Source: CAVXUB01 sp963764805
GTDB lineage: Bacteria; Actinomycetota; Acidimicrobiia; Acidimicrobiales; Bog-793
NCBI GenBank assembly: GCA_963764805.1
Contig: CAVXUB010000001.1
Coordinates: forward strand, 682,001-746,000
Direction: 5' to 3'
DNA: 64,000 bases
Below, piece after piece: positions 1 to 9,411 of the stretch. The position numbers and the translations under genes are program-made. Position 1 is the first letter of the stretch, and each line of letters begins with the position of its first letter. The notes beneath the pieces are model-generated. The model searched no databases and had not been told where the DNA came from. It worked only from the letters and a program-made list of their open reading frames with translations.

Positions 1-116
1 AGAAGTCGCGAAACCCCGCCTCTTCGATCACCACACCCACCGCCACCAGTCCCACACCGACCAGATGGCCGGCAGGGGGCTGTTCATTTCAGGTCGTCGT
101 CACCGCCAGGACCCAG

Positions 117-602
117 TCAGTCGAGAGCTGCCAGCACGCTCGCTGCCGCGCTGACATCGAGTCCCGGCGCCGGCTCGATGAAGAGCTTCTCGACCACCCC
201 GTCCTGGAGGATGGCGGCGAACCGCTTGCAGCGGCTGCCCAGCCCCGCGCCCGTACCGTCCATCTCGAGCCCGGTAGCCCTGGCGAACTCGCCGTTGCCG
301 TCGGCGAGCATGAGGATGTCCTCACCGACCCGCTGGGACTTCCCCCAGGCGTTCATCACCCAGGCGTCGTTGACCGAGATGCAGGCGATGGTGTCCACGC
401 CCTTGTCGCGCAGGCTCGCGCTCTGGTCCAGGTAACCCGGCAAGTGGTAGTCCGAGCAGGTGGGTGTGAAGGCGCCCGGGACCCCGAACAGCACGACCTT
501 GCCCTTGCCGAGAACGTCGGCGCTCCGGACCGGCACGGGGCTCCCCTTCTCGATCACGTGCAGCTGCACGTCAGGAATCTGCTCACCAACAGCGATCGTC
601 AT
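117..602 (-). CDS. Peroxiredoxin, Prx5-like (redoxin family)
   Basis: Thiol peroxidase of 161 residues that reduces H2O2 and alkyl hydroperoxides in the cytosol. The peroxidatic Cys49 lies in the signature PGAFTPTCS. A second Cys in GSRCKRF could be the resolving residue, as in atypical two-Cys Prx5 proteins. The open frame extends upstream to 731, but the start is placed at the ATG of MTIAVGEQ because AAGGAG lies just upstream, the fold begins there, and the extension has no redoxin similarity. The neighbouring nitroreductase-like gene lies on the same strand 29 nt upstream, so co-transcription is possible. The family call is secure; the electron donor cannot be told from sequence. Confidence 0.93.
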   Translation of the reverse strand: MTIAVGEQIPDVQLHVIEKGSPVPVRSADVLGKGKVVLFGVPGAFTPTCSDYHLPGYLDQSASLRDKGVDTIACISVNDAWVMNAWGKSQRVGEDILMLADGNGEFARATGLEMDGTGAGLGSRCKRFAAILQDGVVEKLFIEPAPGLDVSAAASVLAALD

Positions 603-631
603 CGAAGCTCCTTGGGTTCTGACTCTGTTTC

Positions 632-1081
632 TCAGCCAGCACGTCGTGTCACGAGCAGGACGGGGATCCGCCGCTCGGTGTTGTCTTGATATTCCGCGTA
701 GGGAGGGTAGGCGGCAACTGCCCTGTCCCACCAGATCTGGCGCTCGTCGCCCTCCAGCTCACGCACCTCAGCGTCGAACACGTCGCCCTTGTCGCGGAAC
801 TCGACCGCTGTCGGGTTCGCCTTCAGGTTCCGGTACCAGACCGGATGCGTGGGTGCTCCTCCCTTCGAAGCGACCACCGCGTACTGACCGTCATGCTCCA
901 CGCGGATCAGTGGGGTCTTGCGGATCTTGCCCGACTTGTTGCCCTTCGTGGTCAGGATGATCACCGGCAACCCGGTGTCGCGAAGCGTGTTCGCTTGCTC
1001 CCCGTTCGACCGCTCGTACTCCTCGACCTGGTCCCTCACCCATTGCGCAGGGCTGGGCTCGTATTCACCTTCGAGTGCCAT
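632..1081 (-). CDS. Deazaflavin (F420)-dependent nitroreductase-like protein
   Basis: Protein of 149 residues with the Ddn-type pattern: an N-terminal amphipathic segment (about 10-30), then LTTKGNKSGKIRKTPL and the region YAVVASKGGAPTHPVWYRNL. Both are typical of split-barrel deazaflavin oxidoreductases (Rv3547/Ddn relatives). Known members bind F420 and reduce quinones or nitro-aromatics at the membrane; the physiological substrate here is unknown. It points to F420 use, which fits an actinobacterial host. It precedes the peroxiredoxin gene on the same strand, so the two may form a small redox operon. Confidence 0.9.
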   Translation of the reverse strand: MALEGEYEPSPAQWVRDQVEEYERSNGEQANTLRDTGLPVIILTTKGNKSGKIRKTPLIRVEHDGQYAVVASKGGAPTHPVWYRNLKANPTAVEFRDKGDVFDAEVRELEGDERQIWWDRAVAAYPPYAEYQDNTERRIPVLLVTRRAG

Positions 1082-1337
1082 GTCCCGATCCTATGGTCGG
1101 CCGCCGCCCGCAGGCGTCCGCGCCGCCCGTGCTCCGGATCCGCATGATCGACCTGCGCGGCAGCGACCGGTGACGGACGACTCGACTGTGGAGCCCTGGC
1201 CTGAACGGACGGACGGTGGCCGCGCCACCACTCCACGACACGGTACGCCCCCTTGACCAGCGACTATGGCGGAAATTCGCACCCCGGGTGACATTTCCAC
1301 GCGCTATCGTCCGAGCATCCCGAGAACGGAGGAATAG

Positions 1338-2171
1338 ATGCGCAAGGCCGGAGGAATCGCTGCAGTCTTGGTAGTGGCGGGTGTGGCCGGCGCGTGCGGC
1401 GGTGGCGGCAACGGCATCGCAAGTGACTCCCCGAGCCAGATATTGACGGCGGCCATCAACGCCATGAAGTCCGCCAACTCGGTGCGGCTGACGGGCGGGG
1501 GGAGCGCCGGGTCGAACAACCACTTCTCCGTGAACGTGCAGTCGTTCAAGAACGGCGATATCAACGGGACGGTCACCGAGAACGGCCAGACCTACGACTT
1601 CATCGAGGTCGGCACCATGGCTTACATCAAGGCCGGCCCCTCCATTTGGGAAAGCCAGGGTGTCTCCTCGTCGCAGGCCGCCAGTCTGGCCTCGAAGTGG
1701 ATCAGCGAGCCCACCTCCCAGGCAGGCCTGGGATCGGACTTCACCATTTCTGCGCTTGCCAGCTCGATGGCGCGGGACGGCCAGGGCGTCAAGGCAGGCA
1801 CCACCGGCACGGTCAATGGCCAGTCGGCCATCTCGATCAAGAGCTCCAAGGGCGGCATCCTCTGGGTGGCGACATCGGGCCCGGCGTACCCGCTAGAGGT
1901 CATAGGCACCGGATCCTCTTCCGGTGGCACGGGCACCATCTACCTCACCGGCTGGAACCAGGGCTCGTTGCCCTCGGCTCCGCCCAATGCCGTGCCGCTC
2001 TCCTCGTTCACCAACCCCACAGGGACCACCGGCTCGACGGGAACTACCGGGACCACCGGCTCGACGGGAACTACCGGGACCACCGGGAATACCGGGACGG
2101 GTTCGACCGGCTCCACAGGTACCACCGGCGCGACCGGCACCACCGGCAACACCGGGAGCGGCAACACCTAA
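1338..2171 (+). CDS. Putative lipoprotein, LppX/LprG-like, with Thr-Gly repeat tail
   Basis: Exported lipoprotein of 277 residues. It has a short Arg/Lys start, a hydrophobic segment and a lipobox ending VAGAC (Cys at about 20), so it should be lipid-anchored on the outer face of the membrane. Residues about 30-215 resemble the LppX/LprG beta-sheet fold (SPSQILTAAINAMKSANSVR at the start of the domain), which in mycobacteria carries lipids; this assignment is tentative. From about residue 228 to the end it is a low-complexity TGTTGS-type tail. GGAGG lies 6-10 nt before the ATG. No clear partner gene. Confidence 0.75.
   Translation: MRKAGGIAAVLVVAGVAGACGGGGNGIASDSPSQILTAAINAMKSANSVRLTGGGSAGSNNHFSVNVQSFKNGDINGTVTENGQTYDFIEVGTMAYIKAGPSIWESQGVSSSQAASLASKWISEPTSQAGLGSDFTISALASSMARDGQGVKAGTTGTVNGQSAISIKSSKGGILWVATSGPAYPLEVIGTGSSSGGTGTIYLTGWNQGSLPSAPPNAVPLSSFTNPTGTTGSTGTTGTTGSTGTTGTTGNTGTGSTGSTGTTGATGTTGNTGSGNT
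2022..2168 (+). repeat. Tandem Thr-Gly coding repeat in lipoprotein tail
   Basis: A 27-nt unit (gggaccaccggctcgacggg followed by aactacc) occurs twice exactly in tandem at 2022-2048 and 2049-2075. Shorter 9-nt ACC-GGG-type units degenerate onward to 2168. In frame it gives TGTTGSTGT repeats. Such exact repeats can change copy number by slippage. Confidence 0.85.
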
Positions 2172-2307
2172 ACACCTAACAGCACCTCTGGAACGGGCGG
2201 CATTACTCTCCAAACGATGACGGAGGGCGTGCCCGGGGAGACGCCAGACGCAGTGCCAGCAGGCGACGCCGGACCCAGCGACCCCGCCTAGCTCGGCGGC
2301 GCGCAAG

Positions 2308-4533
2308 ATGCTCCGACGCACCCTTCCCTGGTCGGTGGTCGCCGCCACGATCGGCTGGTCCCTGTTCGAGCTACGGGCCACGGTCGATCCGATCGCCTAT
2401 CTCGACGACGGTTCGGTCCACGAGCAGATGGTGCGGGCCGCCTCGGCTCAGATCAGCGCCGGCCACGATCCGCTGACGACTTGGTTCCCCTTCCTCGGCC
2501 TCGGGTCGCCGCAGTTCCTCCACTACCAGAGCGGGCCGTCGATCATCACCGGGGCCGTTGGATCCCTGATTGGCCCCGACGTGGCGTACCGCTGGTCGCT
2601 CTACTTGCTCTGGTGCCTGTGGCCGCTGGCGGTCTATGCCTGCGCCCGCCTCTTCCGGTTGAAGCCGATGGCAGCAGCTGCGGCGGCGGCGCTCGCCCCG
2701 TTGATCGTCGACGTCCCCGGCGTCGGCTACGAGCAGAAGGCGTACATCTGGATCGGCTACGGCGTGTGGACCCAGCTCTGGGCTTCCTGGACGCTCCCGC
2801 TCAGCTGGGGGCTGACCTACCGGGCGATGGACGACAGGCGATACGTCGCCCCGGCGGCGGTCGCCGTCATGCTGACCGCCGCCTTCCACTTCGAGACCTC
2901 CTACCTCGCCTTCGCAGCGCCCTGTGTCCTCGCCTTCGCGGTGCCGAGCCGACTCCGGCGACGGATCGTCAACGCCCTGCTTGTGCTCGGCGGCTCGCTC
3001 CTCGCCAGCTGCTGGATCGTGGTTCCGCTGCTCGCCCAGAGCCGGTGGGCCGCCATCAACCAGCCGTTGCAGCGATCCGGCTTGGTCAACGGCTACGGCG
3101 CGGGGCAGATCGCCAGCTGGTTGATCCGCGGGGAAGGTTTCGACGATGGGCGATTCCCGGTGATCAGCCTGCTCGCCGCCATCGGACTGGTCCTGGCGCT
3201 CGTCCGCTGGAAGAGGGACAGCCGGCTGAGGTGCATCCTCCTGCTCGCATGCGTGTCGATGGCGCTCTCGTTCGGGCGCACGACCTTCGGCGCGGCGATC
3301 GACATCATCCCCGGCCACGCCGACCTCTTCTTCCGCCGCTTCTTCATGGGAGTCGACCTGGCGGCGCTCCTGCTCGCCGGTGAAGCGGCCCGATCGACGC
3401 TCGCCGCCGTCCGCACGGCAGCGAGCCGGATCCTGCAGCGGCTTCCGAGAGGTGTGCACGCCCGCACGCGCTGGGTCCCTGTCACGCTCGTGCTGGCGAC
3501 GATCGTCGCCTACCTGCTGCCGGCTCTTCAACCGATGGGGAGCTACGACTCGCTCAACTCGATCGACATCGGGCACCAGCGGACGATGGAGGCCACCCAA
3601 GGCGCTGACGTCCAGCGGCTCGCGGCATACGTGAAGTCTCACGGCGGCGGCCGGGTGTACGCCGGGATGCCGGACAACTGGGGCGATCAGTTCACGGTCG
3701 GCTACGTGCCTGTCTTCAAGTACATCGAGAGCCTCGACCTGGACGAGGTCGGCTACACCCTCCGCACCGCCTCGCTGATGACCGATCCGGAGTTCTGGTT
3801 CGACGAGGACAACCCGGGCGACTACCAGCTGTTCGGCATCAAGTACCTGATCCTCCCGCCGGGACGGTTCCTACCGGTCCGGGCGAGCGAGGTGATGCAG
3901 CGCGGCCCTTACCGGCTGCTCGTCGTAGGCGGCAGCGGCTACCTGCGAGTGGTCGACACGGTGGGCTCGATCACGGCGGACCGCAGCGACATCGCCACTC
4001 GATCGCTCCCTTTCATCAGGTCGGTGTTGCCGGCTGAAGGCCGCTACCTCACGGTGTCCTTCGCTGGCGCGGCTGCGGCCCAGCCGACGGACCGGGCGAG
4101 GCTGCTCGCAGGGAACCCCGGCCGCGTGATCAGCTCACGCACCGATCTCCTGTCAGGGTCGAGCGTGGCCGAGGTCGAGCTGGGGCGGACGGCGGTCCTT
4201 GTGCTCAGCGCCACCTACGACCCCGGCTGGAAGGCCACCGTCGACGGGAGGCCGGTGCGGACGGAGATGGTGAGCCCTGCCCTCGTCGGCGTGCAGGTCC
4301 CGCCCGGACGGCACCGTGTGGAGCTCACCTACGTCGGCTACGGGTGGTACCCGGAGTTGTTCGCGCTCTCGTTGCTGGCCCTGGCAGGTCTGGTCGCAGT
4401 GTCACTGCTGGCGAGCAACAAGTCGGTTCGGCGCCGCCGCCGGAAGGCCGGGCGCGAGGTGCCCGAAGATCAGGAAGGCGACCCGGACGGCTCCAGCACC
4501 TCGATCCTGTTGCCCCAGGGATCGTCGACGTAG
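2308..4533 (+). CDS. Large integral membrane protein, YfhO / PTPS-related GT-C-like
   Basis: Multi-pass membrane protein of 741 residues. An N-terminal hydrophobic anchor is followed by a loop rich in acidic and aromatic residues (about 25-75) and roughly ten membrane segments to about residue 400. A soluble extracytoplasmic region follows, then a final membrane segment near 690 and a basic tail. The late motif YDPGWKATVDG followed by VQVPPGRHRVELTYV is typical of YfhO-like and 6-pyruvoyl-tetrahydropterin-synthase-related membrane proteins, which resemble GT-C glycosyltransferases. A role in cell-envelope glycan assembly is an inference. The 3' end overlaps the convergent VOC gene by 64 nt. 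Confidence 0.75.
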   Translation: MLRRTLPWSVVAATIGWSLFELRATVDPIAYLDDGSVHEQMVRAASAQISAGHDPLTTWFPFLGLGSPQFLHYQSGPSIITGAVGSLIGPDVAYRWSLYLLWCLWPLAVYACARLFRLKPMAAAAAAALAPLIVDVPGVGYEQKAYIWIGYGVWTQLWASWTLPLSWGLTYRAMDDRRYVAPAAVAVMLTAAFHFETSYLAFAAPCVLAFAVPSRLRRRIVNALLVLGGSLLASCWIVVPLLAQSRWAAINQPLQRSGLVNGYGAGQIASWLIRGEGFDDGRFPVISLLAAIGLVLALVRWKRDSRLRCILLLACVSMALSFGRTTFGAAIDIIPGHADLFFRRFFMGVDLAALLLAGEAARSTLAAVRTAASRILQRLPRGVHARTRWVPVTLVLATIVAYLLPALQPMGSYDSLNSIDIGHQRTMEATQGADVQRLAAYVKSHGGGRVYAGMPDNWGDQFTVGYVPVFKYIESLDLDEVGYTLRTASLMTDPEFWFDEDNPGDYQLFGIKYLILPPGRFLPVRASEVMQRGPYRLLVVGGSGYLRVVDTVGSITADRSDIATRSLPFIRSVLPAEGRYLTVSFAGAAAAQPTDRARLLAGNPGRVISSRTDLLSGSSVAEVELGRTAVLVLSATYDPGWKATVDGRPVRTEMVSPALVGVQVPPGRHRVELTYVGYGWYPELFALSLLALAGLVAVSLLASNKSVRRRRRKAGREVPEDQEGDPDGSSTSILLPQGSST

Positions 4534-4850
4534 AAGCGGCGGGTGCCGGGCAGCTCCTCGTCCCACTTGACGGGGTGGCCGGCCGCCTCCAGGGATGCGG
4601 CCAGGTCCTCGATGCCCTCCACCCGGAGGGCCGGATGAGCCTTGCGCGCCGGCCGGAAATCGTCCTCGACGCCGAGGTGGAGCTGCAGGTCGCCGCTTGC
4701 GAACCACGCCCCGCCGCGGGCGGCGAGCGGCGGTGGCTTGGGAAGCTCGACCATCCCCAGCGCGCCGCAGTAGAAGGCGCGCCCCGCTTCCTCCTCACCC
4801 GCCGGCATGGCGAGCTGGACGTGGTCGATCGCACGCAGGGTGAACCCCAT
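4470..4850 (-). CDS. VOC-family (glyoxalase/bleomycin-resistance fold) protein
   Basis: Small protein of 126 residues with the vicinal-oxygen-chelate pattern: IDHVQLAMP at the start with the usual first-strand His, a middle ASGDLQLHLGVEDDF, and a C-terminal RRFYVDDPWGNRIEVLEP containing the family DPWGNRIE motif. Members are metal-dependent lyases, isomerases or dioxygenases, or binding proteins; the substrate cannot be predicted. It ends inside the convergent membrane-protein gene. It lies 3 nt downstream of asd and may be the last gene of the lysC-asd transcript. Confidence 0.85.
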   Translation of the reverse strand: MGFTLRAIDHVQLAMPAGEEEAGRAFYCGALGMVELPKPPPLAARGGAWFASGDLQLHLGVEDDFRPARKAHPALRVEGIEDLAASLEAAGHPVKWDEELPGTRRFYVDDPWGNRIEVLEPSGSPS

Positions 4851-4853
4851 CGC

Positions 4854-5877
4854 TCAGGCGATCCCTGCGATCACTTCCGCGATCTGCACCGCGTTCAGGG
4901 CCGCACCTTTGCGCAGGTTGTCGCCGACGACGAACAGCGACAACCCGTGCTGCACCGTCGGGTCACGGCGGATCCGACCGACCAGGGAGCGGTCTCCGCC
5001 GACGGCCTGCAGGGGCGTCGGGACCTCCGCAAGCTCGACCCCTGCCGCGCCGGCGAGTACGCTCAGTCGCCTCCTGCGGGTCGCACGGGGAGTCGAACTC
5101 GGCGTTGATCGAAAGCGAGTGTCCCGTGTAAACCGGCACCCGGACGCAGGTGCACGAGACCGGGAGTGTGGGGAGGGCGAGGATCTTGCGGGTCTCGTTG
5201 CGAAACTTCTTCTCCTCGTCCGTCTCGCCCTCCCCATCCTCGACGATCTTGCCCGCCAGCGGGAGGATGTTGAAGGCGATCGGCGCCACGAACTTCACAG
5301 GCGCTGGGAAGTCGGCGGCAGCGCCGTCGTATGTGAGGGCCGCCGCTCCCTCGGCCACCTTGCGGGCCTGCTCGTCCAGCTCGGCGACACCGGCCAGCCC
5401 GGCTCCGGAGACCGCCTGGTACGTCGACGCCACCAGCCGCCGCAGCCCGAAACGGAGATCCAACGGCTTCAATACGGGCATCGCCACCATCGTCGTGCAG
5501 TTGGGGTTGGCGACGATGCCCTTCGGGATGCTCTCGAGCTCGTGACGGTTCACCTCCGGCACGACGAGCGGGACCTGCGGGTCCATCCGCCAGGCGGACG
5601 AGTTGTCGACGACTGTCGCTCCCGCCTCGGCCACCCTCGGCGCCAGTGCACGCGAAGCCGTCGCGCCGCAGGAGAAGAGGGCGATGTCGAGGCCCGCGAA
5701 GTCGGCCGTCTCGGCATCCTCGACCTCGATCTCTCCGCCGGCCCACGGGAGCCTGCGGCCAGCCGAACGCTCGGAGGCGAAGTAGCGGATCGTGTCGACC
5801 GGGAACCGTCGCTCGGCGAGCACCGCACGCATCACGCCACCGACCTGACCGGTGGCCCCGAAGACGGCGACTCTCAT
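4854..5877 (-). CDS. asd: Aspartate-semialdehyde dehydrogenase (one frameshift near 5070)
   Basis: Converts aspartyl phosphate to aspartate semialdehyde for Lys, Thr, Met and diaminopimelate synthesis. The N-terminus has the NADP-binding GATGQVG; the catalytic Cys is in VANPNCTT, and the middle keeps YQAVSGAG. The frame opened at 5877 loses similarity after CDPQEATE. The normal C-terminus (VLAGAAGVELAEVPTPLQAV, later GLSLFVVGDNLRKGAA) continues in another frame to a TGA at 4854-4856. The full span of 1024 nt fits the usual 340 residues plus one net indel. As the gene is normally essential, a sequencing error is likelier than a pseudogene. It lies 28 nt after lysC. Confidence 0.93.
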
Positions 5878-5905
5878 GGGCGGATTCTACGGGCGGCCGC
5901 GCCCG

Positions 5906-7123
5906 TCAGGCCTCGTCCAGACCGAACGCCTCGTGCAGCGCCTGCACCGCCCTCTCGGCCACAGCTGCCCGCACCATGCAGGAGATGCGGATCGGCGAGG
6001 TGGAGATCATCTCGATGTTGATCTCCTCCTTGGCGAGCACCTCGAACATCGTCGCCGTCACGCCGGGGTGGGTCTTCATGCCGGCGCCCACCAGCGAGAC
6101 CTGCGCCACGTCCTCGTCGGCGAGAACCGCCTGGGCGCCGATCGTCGGCGCAAGGGCCTCGGCGACGTCGAGTGAGACCTGCAGGTCCGTGCGCGGCACG
6201 GTGAAGGAGATGTCGGTCGTCCCGTCGTGGGACGTGTTCTGCACGATCATGTCCACGTTCACCCCCCGTTCGGCCAAAGCCCGAAACAACGCCCCGGCGA
6301 TCCCCGGCCTGTCCGGCACTCCGGTGATGGTGAGCTTGGCCCCGGACGTGTCGTGCGTGACCGCCGAGACGATGACCTGCTCCATCGAGGGATCCTCCTC
6401 AGTGACTGTCGTCCCCGGCTCCCAGGTGAAGCTCGAGCGGACGTGCAGGGTGACGTGGTGGTTGCGGGCGAACTCCACCGACCGGAGCGCCAGCACCCGG
6501 CCGCCGGTGGAGGCGATCTCCAGCATCTCCTCGAACGAGATGCGGCCCAGCCGGCGGGCGGTCGGCACGACCCTCGGGTCGGCGCTGAACACCCCGGAGA
6601 CGTCGGTGTAGATCTCACAGTGATCAGCGCCGAGCGCGGCGGCGAGCGCCACGGCAGTGGTGTCAGAACCGCCCCGGCCGAGGGTGGTGACGTCGCGGGC
6701 GCTCGACACGCCCTGGAAGCCGGCGACCACAGGCACGGCGCCCACGGCCAGAGCCTCCCGCAGCCGGTCTCCCCTCACCTCGAGGATCTTCGCGTTGCGG
6801 TGGGCGGTGTCGGTGATGATGCCCGCCTGGCTGCCGGTGAACGAAGCAGCGTCGACGCCGCGCTCGGCGAGGGCCATGCACAGCAGGGCCATCGAGATCC
6901 GCTCCCCGGCGGTGAGCAGCATGTCGTACTCGCGGCCGGGCTGAACACCGCTCACCTGATCGGCCAGGTGGATCAGCTCGTCGGTGGTCTTGCCCATGGC
7001 GCTCACCACGACCACCACGTCGTCGCCCTGGCGGCGGGTGCGGGCGATGTGGTCGGCGACGGCCCGGATGCGATCGGCATCGCCCACCGACGTGCCGCCG
7101 TACTTGTGGACGACGAGGGTCAC
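5906..7123 (-). CDS. lysC: Aspartate kinase
   Basis: Phosphorylates aspartate, the first step to lysine, threonine, methionine and diaminopimelate. The protein has 405 residues, starting at the GTG that gives VTLVVHKYGGTSVGD; the open frame runs upstream to 7366 without family similarity. The KYGGTSV kinase signature is at about 7-13. The middle has the GRGGSDTTAVALAAAL substrate loop, and two C-terminal ACT domains (LTITGVPDRPGIAGALF, then VSLVGAGMKTHPGV) indicate allosteric control by end-product amino acids. The length is usual for monofunctional actinobacterial enzymes. It is followed at once by asd, the next pathway enzyme. Confidence 0.96.
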   Translation of the reverse strand: MTLVVHKYGGTSVGDADRIRAVADHIARTRRQGDDVVVVVSAMGKTTDELIHLADQVSGVQPGREYDMLLTAGERISMALLCMALAERGVDAASFTGSQAGIITDTAHRNAKILEVRGDRLREALAVGAVPVVAGFQGVSSARDVTTLGRGGSDTTAVALAAALGADHCEIYTDVSGVFSADPRVVPTARRLGRISFEEMLEIASTGGRVLALRSVEFARNHHVTLHVRSSFTWEPGTTVTEEDPSMEQVIVSAVTHDTSGAKLTITGVPDRPGIAGALFRALAERGVNVDMIVQNTSHDGTTDISFTVPRTDLQVSLDVAEALAPTIGAQAVLADEDVAQVSLVGAGMKTHPGVTATMFEVLAKEEINIEMISTSPIRISCMVRAAVAERAVQALHEAFGLDEA

Positions 7124-7238
7124 TCCCCACAACCTAGTTGGCGCCCCCGCCTTCACCCCGCCCAGGCTGGCCGCCCCAGAGCGCCCGGGAGATGTGCTGG
7201 CTGTGCGCTCGTGCGGCCGTGCACTAATTTGTCCGCTC

Positions 7239-8102
7239 GTGCCGACCGACAAGAGGGCGCGCCAGCGCTCCGCCCGAGAGACCAAGCAGGCCGTGATGGA
7301 GAGGCAGCGCCAGCGGGCGCGCAAGGTGCGGCGCGGCATCACGCTCGTAGTGGTGATCGCCGTCATCGCCGGGATCGTCTACCTGGTGACCGGGAGCAAC
7401 TCGCCCAAGCCCGCCGCCGGCAAGTCGTCGACCACGACTGCCGGAGCGAGCACCAGCGGCGCCCCGACGACCACCGCCGCTCCCACCCCGTGCCCCCCGG
7501 CGACCGCCGCCGGCTCCGGACTTCGCGTCAGCGCTTTCCCCGGCGGCTTGGCGTCGGGCTGTGCCGATCCCAACCTCACCTACGACTGGAACCTCGTCAC
7601 CACGGCCGGGGACATCACGGTGAAGCTCGACAAGGCGAACTTGCAGGCGGAGAACTACATCGTGGCGTTCACCCGCTACCACTTCTACGACGGGATCATC
7701 TTCCACCGCGTGATCCCCGGCTTCATGGACCAGGGGGGCGATCCGAAGGGCACCGGGGAGGGCGGCCCGGGATTCGAGTGGACGGGCACGCTGCCGCCCG
7801 GCTCCTGCTACGCCAAGAAGGACTGCTACCCCCTGGGGACGGTGGCGATGGCGAACGCCAGCGGCGGGTCCATCAACTCGACCAGCAACGGCTGCACGAC
7901 CCCCCCCAACACCAACGGCAGCCAGTTCTTCATCGTCACGGGTACCGTCGGCGTCCAGCTGGCGCCGTGCTACACGATCATCGGCACGGTGACCTCGGGG
8001 ATGTCGGTGGCCGACCACATCAACGCCGAGGGCACGAGCGCAGGGACGCCAAAGATCACGTACAAGATCATCAAGGCTACGATCACGCAGGTCGCCGCCT
8101 GA
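7239..8102 (+). CDS. Membrane-anchored cyclophilin-type peptidyl-prolyl isomerase
   Basis: Prolyl isomerase of 287 residues. Start is the GTG giving VPTDKRARQRSARE. After a basic, helical N-terminus comes one membrane segment (about 35-55, TLVVVIAVIAGIVYLV), a Ser/Thr/Pro linker, then the cyclophilin domain to the end. Core motifs are FHRVIPGFMDQGGDP and NGSQFFIVTG. An insertion with cysteines (GSCYAKKDC, later GCTTPPN) may form disulfides outside the cell. It probably assists folding of exported proteins. A second cyclophilin gene follows 65 nt downstream. Divergent from lysC across about 115 nt. Confidence 0.92.
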   Translation: MPTDKRARQRSARETKQAVMERQRQRARKVRRGITLVVVIAVIAGIVYLVTGSNSPKPAAGKSSTTTAGASTSGAPTTTAAPTPCPPATAAGSGLRVSAFPGGLASGCADPNLTYDWNLVTTAGDITVKLDKANLQAENYIVAFTRYHFYDGIIFHRVIPGFMDQGGDPKGTGEGGPGFEWTGTLPPGSCYAKKDCYPLGTVAMANASGGSINSTSNGCTTPPNTNGSQFFIVTGTVGVQLAPCYTIIGTVTSGMSVADHINAEGTSAGTPKITYKIIKATITQVAA

Positions 8103-8167
8103 TCCTGGAATCGTGACGCACGCTGAGGCAGGCGTCACACAGTGAGCCAACCAATGGAGCCGCGAGC

Positions 8168-8723
8168 ATGACGATCGAGTGCCCTCCCCCTGACGGCTCG
8201 GCGCCGCAGATCCGCCGCTTCGACGCCCCGCCACCGATGTGCCTGGATCTCTCCAAGCGCTACGCGGCGACGATGGTGACGAGCAAGGGCTCGATGACCT
8301 TCGCCCTCGACGCCATCGGGGCTCCACGCACCGTCAACAACTTCATCTTCCTCGCCCGCTACCACTTCTACGAGGGGATCTTCTTCCACCGGGTGATCCC
8401 CGGCTTCGTGATCCAGGCGGGGGACCCGGAGGGGACGGGTGCGGGAGGACCCGGGTACCGTTTCGAGGACGAGTTGCCCCAGCGTGGCCGCTACGAGGTC
8501 GGGCTCCCTGGCGATGGCCAACGCCGGGCCGGACACCAACGGCAGCCAGTTCTTCGTGATCAGCGGCAGCCAGGGAGTGAGCCTGCCGCCGCTCTACTCG
8601 CTGTTCGGAAAGGCGGTCTCCGGGTTGGACGTGCTGGCGGCGATCGACGCCGTCGGGACCGGCTCGGGGACGCCGAAGGAGCGGGTGGTGATCGAGCGGG
8701 TCGAGGTCAGCGAGGCCGACTGA
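8168..8723 (+). CDS. Cyclophilin-type peptidyl-prolyl isomerase (one frameshift near 8505)
   Basis: Second cyclophilin, apparently cytosolic: no signal or membrane segment before the domain. The first frame gives FHRVIPGFVIQAGDPEGTG and runs to GRYEVG. The next core (SLAMANAGPDTNGSQFFVIS) then appears one frame over and ends at the TGA at 8721-8723. The span of 556 nt fits about 185 residues, a normal single-domain length, with one net indel; a base-call error is likely. It follows the membrane-anchored paralogue, suggesting a tandem duplication with different cell locations. The 3' end overlaps the convergent S51 peptidase gene by 17 nt. Confidence 0.88.
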
Positions 8724-9411
8724 GCATCTCGAAGCCCTCGTCGGCGCTCACCTCCTTGCCGTTGGCGTAGAAGGTCACCCAGCCGCTCCCTTCCCGCCGC
8801 CAGAAGCCCTCACGGTCGCGGATCAGCGCGGTGCGCTCCGGGATGCCGACCACCGGCAGGTCGGGCGGAGCCATCGAGACCGTCCGCCGCACATGAGCGG
8901 CCGCCGGGTCCTGATGGTGCGGGATGACGGCCAGCTGCTCGATCAGCCCCAGCCCGACGGTGAACGCTCCTCCCCGCGGATCGACCATCGGGTCGGTGAG
9001 GACCATCGCCCCGGCCGAGGAGCCCGCCACCACTGCGCCATTCCGCCACGCCGACACCAGAGCGTCCCAGCACGGTGAGTCCTTCAGCACGGACCGTAGG
9101 TGGAGCGGCGACCCTCCGCCCAGATAGACGAAACGCGCCGCCGCGATCTCCGCAGCCTTCTCCTCGTCCTCGGCGTCGGAGCGCCCGAGCACCATCAGGC
9201 CGCGCACCGTCCCGCCGAGTCCCGCGAACCAGCGGGTCGCCCACTCGACGGCACGCTCAGGGTGCTCGTAGGCGGCGGCGGTCGGCAGCACGAGCACTTC
9301 GCGCTCGTCCCCCGCCTGGTCCAACAGATCGGCGTCGAAGTAGGCGCCTTCACGCCACTCGCCGCCTCCCACTAGCGCCAGGGGGCCGGGGCGAGAGCTC
9401 GCGTCGATCAT
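8707..9411 (-). CDS. Peptidase S51 / type 1 glutamine amidotransferase-like protein
   Basis: Cytosolic protein of 234 residues related to dipeptidase E and cyanophycinase. The nucleophile elbow VVAGSSAGAM places the catalytic Ser at about 132. The preceding YLGGGSPLHL matches the glycine-rich strand of the S51 family. Known members cleave Asp-X dipeptides or cyanophycin beta-Asp-Arg bonds; which applies here is not clear, and no cyanophycin synthetase is in the window. The end overlaps the convergent cyclophilin gene. Confidence 0.85.
   Translation of the reverse strand: MIDASSRPGPLALVGGGEWREGAYFDADLLDQAGDEREVLVLPTAAAYEHPERAVEWATRWFAGLGGTVRGLMVLGRSDAEDEEKAAEIAAARFVYLGGGSPLHLRSVLKDSPCWDALVSAWRNGAVVAGSSAGAMVLTDPMVDPRGGAFTVGLGLIEQLAVIPHHQDPAAAHVRRTVSMAPPDLPVVGIPERTALIRDREGFWRREGSGWVTFYANGKEVSADEGFEMLSRPR

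Noticed and set aside
1..70. Hydrophobic minus-strand segment at the window edge (GVGLVAVGVVIEEAGF)
   Set aside because: It could be the start of a gene continuing outside the window, but no clear ribosome site or start decides it and too little is visible.
7124..7238. Lysine riboswitch or leader upstream of lysC
   Set aside because: The 115-nt gap is too short and GC-rich, with no recognisable aptamer core.
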